Positions 62,856 through 64,000 of a stretch of 64,000 nt of DNA are shown piece by piece. The position numbers were made by a program, and so were the translations under genes. The notes under the pieces are model-generated. The model was not told the origin of the DNA and did not search any database. It saw nothing but the letters and a program-made list of their open reading frames with translations. Origin of the DNA: Terriglobales bacterium. Lineage in GTDB: Bacteria; Acidobacteriota; Terriglobia; Bryobacterales; Bryobacteraceae. Numbering within the stretch: the first letter of the stretch is position 1; each line of letters opens with the position of its first letter. Where the stretch lies: positions 1 to 64,000 of the forward strand of contig JAIXQP010000046.1 of NCBI GenBank assembly GCA_027485675.1, given 5' to 3'.

Positions 62856-63434
62856 TTATGGCTTGGCCGGGCGGCCCGCCGCGTCCACGGTGAGGGTGGG
62901 GTCGGCGCCGTCCCAAGTGACATCGGCGGTAGGGCCGTAAGTAGGCAGGACAGGCTGATCGAGCAGCCGCTGATAGACGGTCAGCTGTGTGCGGTGGTGA
63001 GCGGTGTGGAGCACGCGGCGCCAGAATACCCAGATGCGTTCGCGCTCGACATCGAAGAAGGGGACGATTTCGTGCCACCAGGTGGCGGGTTGGCGGGCGA
63101 GGTGATCGAGGCGGGGGCGGGCCAGTTCAACGAGGCGGGCGGCGTAGGCGGCGGGGGCGGCGGTCGAAGGGAGGATGGCGGCGGGCAATGGTTCGGGAGT
63201 GCCAAGGAACTCGGCGAAGAAGCGGCGTTCGGAAAGGAGTTGGTGCGAGAGGATCTCTTGGACGGTGCTGGACTTGGGATGGGGCCGGTAGGGAAGAGCC
63301 CCCGCCGAGAGACTGGACCAAACTGAGAAGGTTTTGTTGGTTTCGCTGGCGTAGGTATCGAAGAGATGCTGATAGGCGGGGTCGGCGGCGGTGGGGATTT
63401 CGGGGAGGGCGGAGTGGGGGTATCGCATGGGCAT
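62856..63434 (-). CDS. DinB-superfamily protein
   Basis: This 192-residue protein is helical, with STVQEILSHQLLSERRFFAEFLG, WWHEIVPFFDVERERIWVFWRRVLHTAHHRTQLTVYQRL and a late beta tail. The His positions (LSHQ and HTAHHRTQ) match the DinB/DUF1572-type metal site. Function unknown. It is the upstream partner of the VOC gene. Confidence 0.85.
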   Translation of the reverse strand: MPMRYPHSALPEIPTAADPAYQHLFDTYASETNKTFSVWSSLSAGALPYRPHPKSSTVQEILSHQLLSERRFFAEFLGTPEPLPAAILPSTAAPAAYAARLVELARPRLDHLARQPATWWHEIVPFFDVERERIWVFWRRVLHTAHHRTQLTVYQRLLDQPVLPTYGPTADVTWDGADPTLTVDAAGRPAKP

Positions 63435-63506
63435 AGGAGTATTGTGGGGCAGGGAGACGGCCCGGAAGAGGAGTATGGGGACCGGGAAAGGGAGATCTGG
63501 ATGCGG

Positions 63507-64000
63507 CTAACGGACCGGGAAATCCGGTGAATCGGTGCGGACGGTAGCCAGGATCTTTTCCATGCGGGCGACGACTTCAGGATTCTGCTTGGCGAGGTCG
63601 GTGGTCTCGCTGAGGTCCTTGCTGATGTCGTAGAGAGCCGGCTTCACGTACTTCCAGTTACCCACGCGAAGAGCTTGTTTGAAGCCGCCTTCGTGGAACT
63701 CCCAGTAGAAGAAGTCGTGCACCTTGGGCTTGCCGCCCGTAAGCGCTGGCAGGATAGAGAGGCCATCCGTATCCTTCGGTACGGGTTGCTTGGTGAGGTC
63801 GCCAAACGTAGCCATGAGGTCCCAAAAAGCAAAGGGATGATCCGACACCTGGCCGGGCTTGATCGTGCCGGGCCATCGGGCGATAAAGGGGACGCGGATG
63901 CCGCCTTCCGTCAAGCTGCGCTTGGTCCCGCGCAGTGGCCCCGAAGACTGAAAAAAGTCCGGATCATGGCCGCCTTCTTTGTGCGGACCATTGTCGGAAG
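63507..64000 (-). CDS. Sulfatase, C-terminal part (gene runs off the window)
   Basis: The minus strand is open from the window edge to the stop at 63507. It begins SDNGPHKEGGHDPDFFQSS, continues GPLRGTKRSLTEGGIRVPFIARWPGTIKPG and SDHPFAFWDLMATFGDLT, and ends with the small C-terminal domain LYDISKDLSETTDLAKQNPEVV. DNG and the Lys/His nearby are active-site features of the S1 sulfatase/arylsulfatase family. The N-terminal part with the formylglycine CxPxR motif lies beyond 64000 and cannot be checked. Probably an exported polysaccharide or aryl sulfatase. Confidence 0.93.
   Translation of the reverse strand, partial: SDNGPHKEGGHDPDFFQSSGPLRGTKRSLTEGGIRVPFIARWPGTIKPGQVSDHPFAFWDLMATFGDLTKQPVPKDTDGLSILPALTGGKPKVHDFFYWEFHEGGFKQALRVGNWKYVKPALYDISKDLSETTDLAKQNPEVVARMEKILATVRTDSPDFPVR

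Noticed and set aside
1-64000. CRISPR arrays, rRNA, tRNA or complete insertion sequences
   Set aside because: No regularly spaced repeats, no rRNA-like conserved blocks, no convincing tRNA cloverleaf and no transposase were recognised by reading; a covariance-model scan could still find a tRNA or small RNA.

Overview
The window reads as chromosomal DNA of a high-GC Gram-negative bacterium of the phylum Acidobacteriota, most likely the Bryobacterales/Solibacter lineage. The grounds are two very large Oar-type TonB-dependent receptors with an N-terminal carboxypeptidase-regulatory domain (1541-4762 and 24216-27668), an SBBP-repeat beta-propeller protein ending in the Solibacter-type C-terminal domain (36180-39137), many Sec- or Tat-exported enzymes, a DUF2911 protein and the DUF433/DUF5615 and Uma2 families. 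The lineage call is inference from family content. No rRNA, tRNA, CRISPR array or complete insertion sequence was recognised. Genes are packed tightly, with many ATGA-type stop/start overlaps and several convergent genes whose 3' ends overlap.

Layout. 0-0.4 kb: remnants, namely a piece resembling a TonB receptor plug and a small DpnI-C-like winged-helix protein, with composition unlike the rest. 0.4-6.3 kb (minus): exported pseudo-protease, Oar receptor, exported enolase-superfamily protein. 6.4-7.0 kb (minus): DUF433/DUF5615 pair. 7.1-10.8 kb (plus): DNA polymerase IV, MurQ, MurA, rhodanese. 10.7-15.3 kb (minus): Ntn-type hydrolase, decaheme cytochrome and MtrB/PioB-type barrel, a candidate outer-membrane electron conduit. 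15.4-21.7 kb (plus): parvulin, then trpC-trpF-trpB-trpA, chorismate mutase, DAHP synthase and prephenate dehydrogenase. 21.7-27.7 kb (minus): Oar receptor, Tat-exported aminotransferase, STAS-less SulP transporter. 27.9-33.5 kb (minus): secreted HExxH protein and a glycan-modification group (YfhO-like, GT2, WxcM-like fusion), a lipoprotein and an SdpI-like protein. 33.5-36.2 kb (plus): a second type of TonB receptor with a sugar isomerase. 36.2-39.1 kb (minus): SBBP protein. 39.3-50.6 kb (plus): IorAB-type molybdenum oxidoreductase, beta-propeller amidohydrolase, small secreted protein, two M20 peptidases, Tat-exported Gfo/Idh/MocA oxidoreductase, SnoaL-like protein. 51.2-55.3 kb (minus): esterase, DUF2911, DapA-like lyase, a 43-residue basic protein, SDR, Uma2 nuclease. 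55.4-62.5 kb (plus): PQQ dehydrogenase with fused cytochrome c, DinB-family protein, and pstS-pstC-pstA followed by two pstB genes. 62.5-64 kb (minus): VOC protein, DinB-family protein, and the 3' end of a sulfatase.

What stands out. The two PstB ATPases have lost complementary motifs: the first keeps the LSGGQ signature but has lost the Q-loop Gln and switch His, and the second keeps all of those but has lost LSGGQ. Paired, they would form one consensus and one degenerate ATP site, an arrangement known from heterodimeric ABC exporters but not one I know of for a phosphate importer. Other notable points are the trypsin-like protein lacking His and Ser, the enolase-superfamily protein lacking its third metal ligand, the cytochrome/barrel conduit coupled to a hydrolase, and a switch of G/C strand asymmetry at about 29-30 kb and 51-52 kb that does not follow gene direction and suggests an old inversion.
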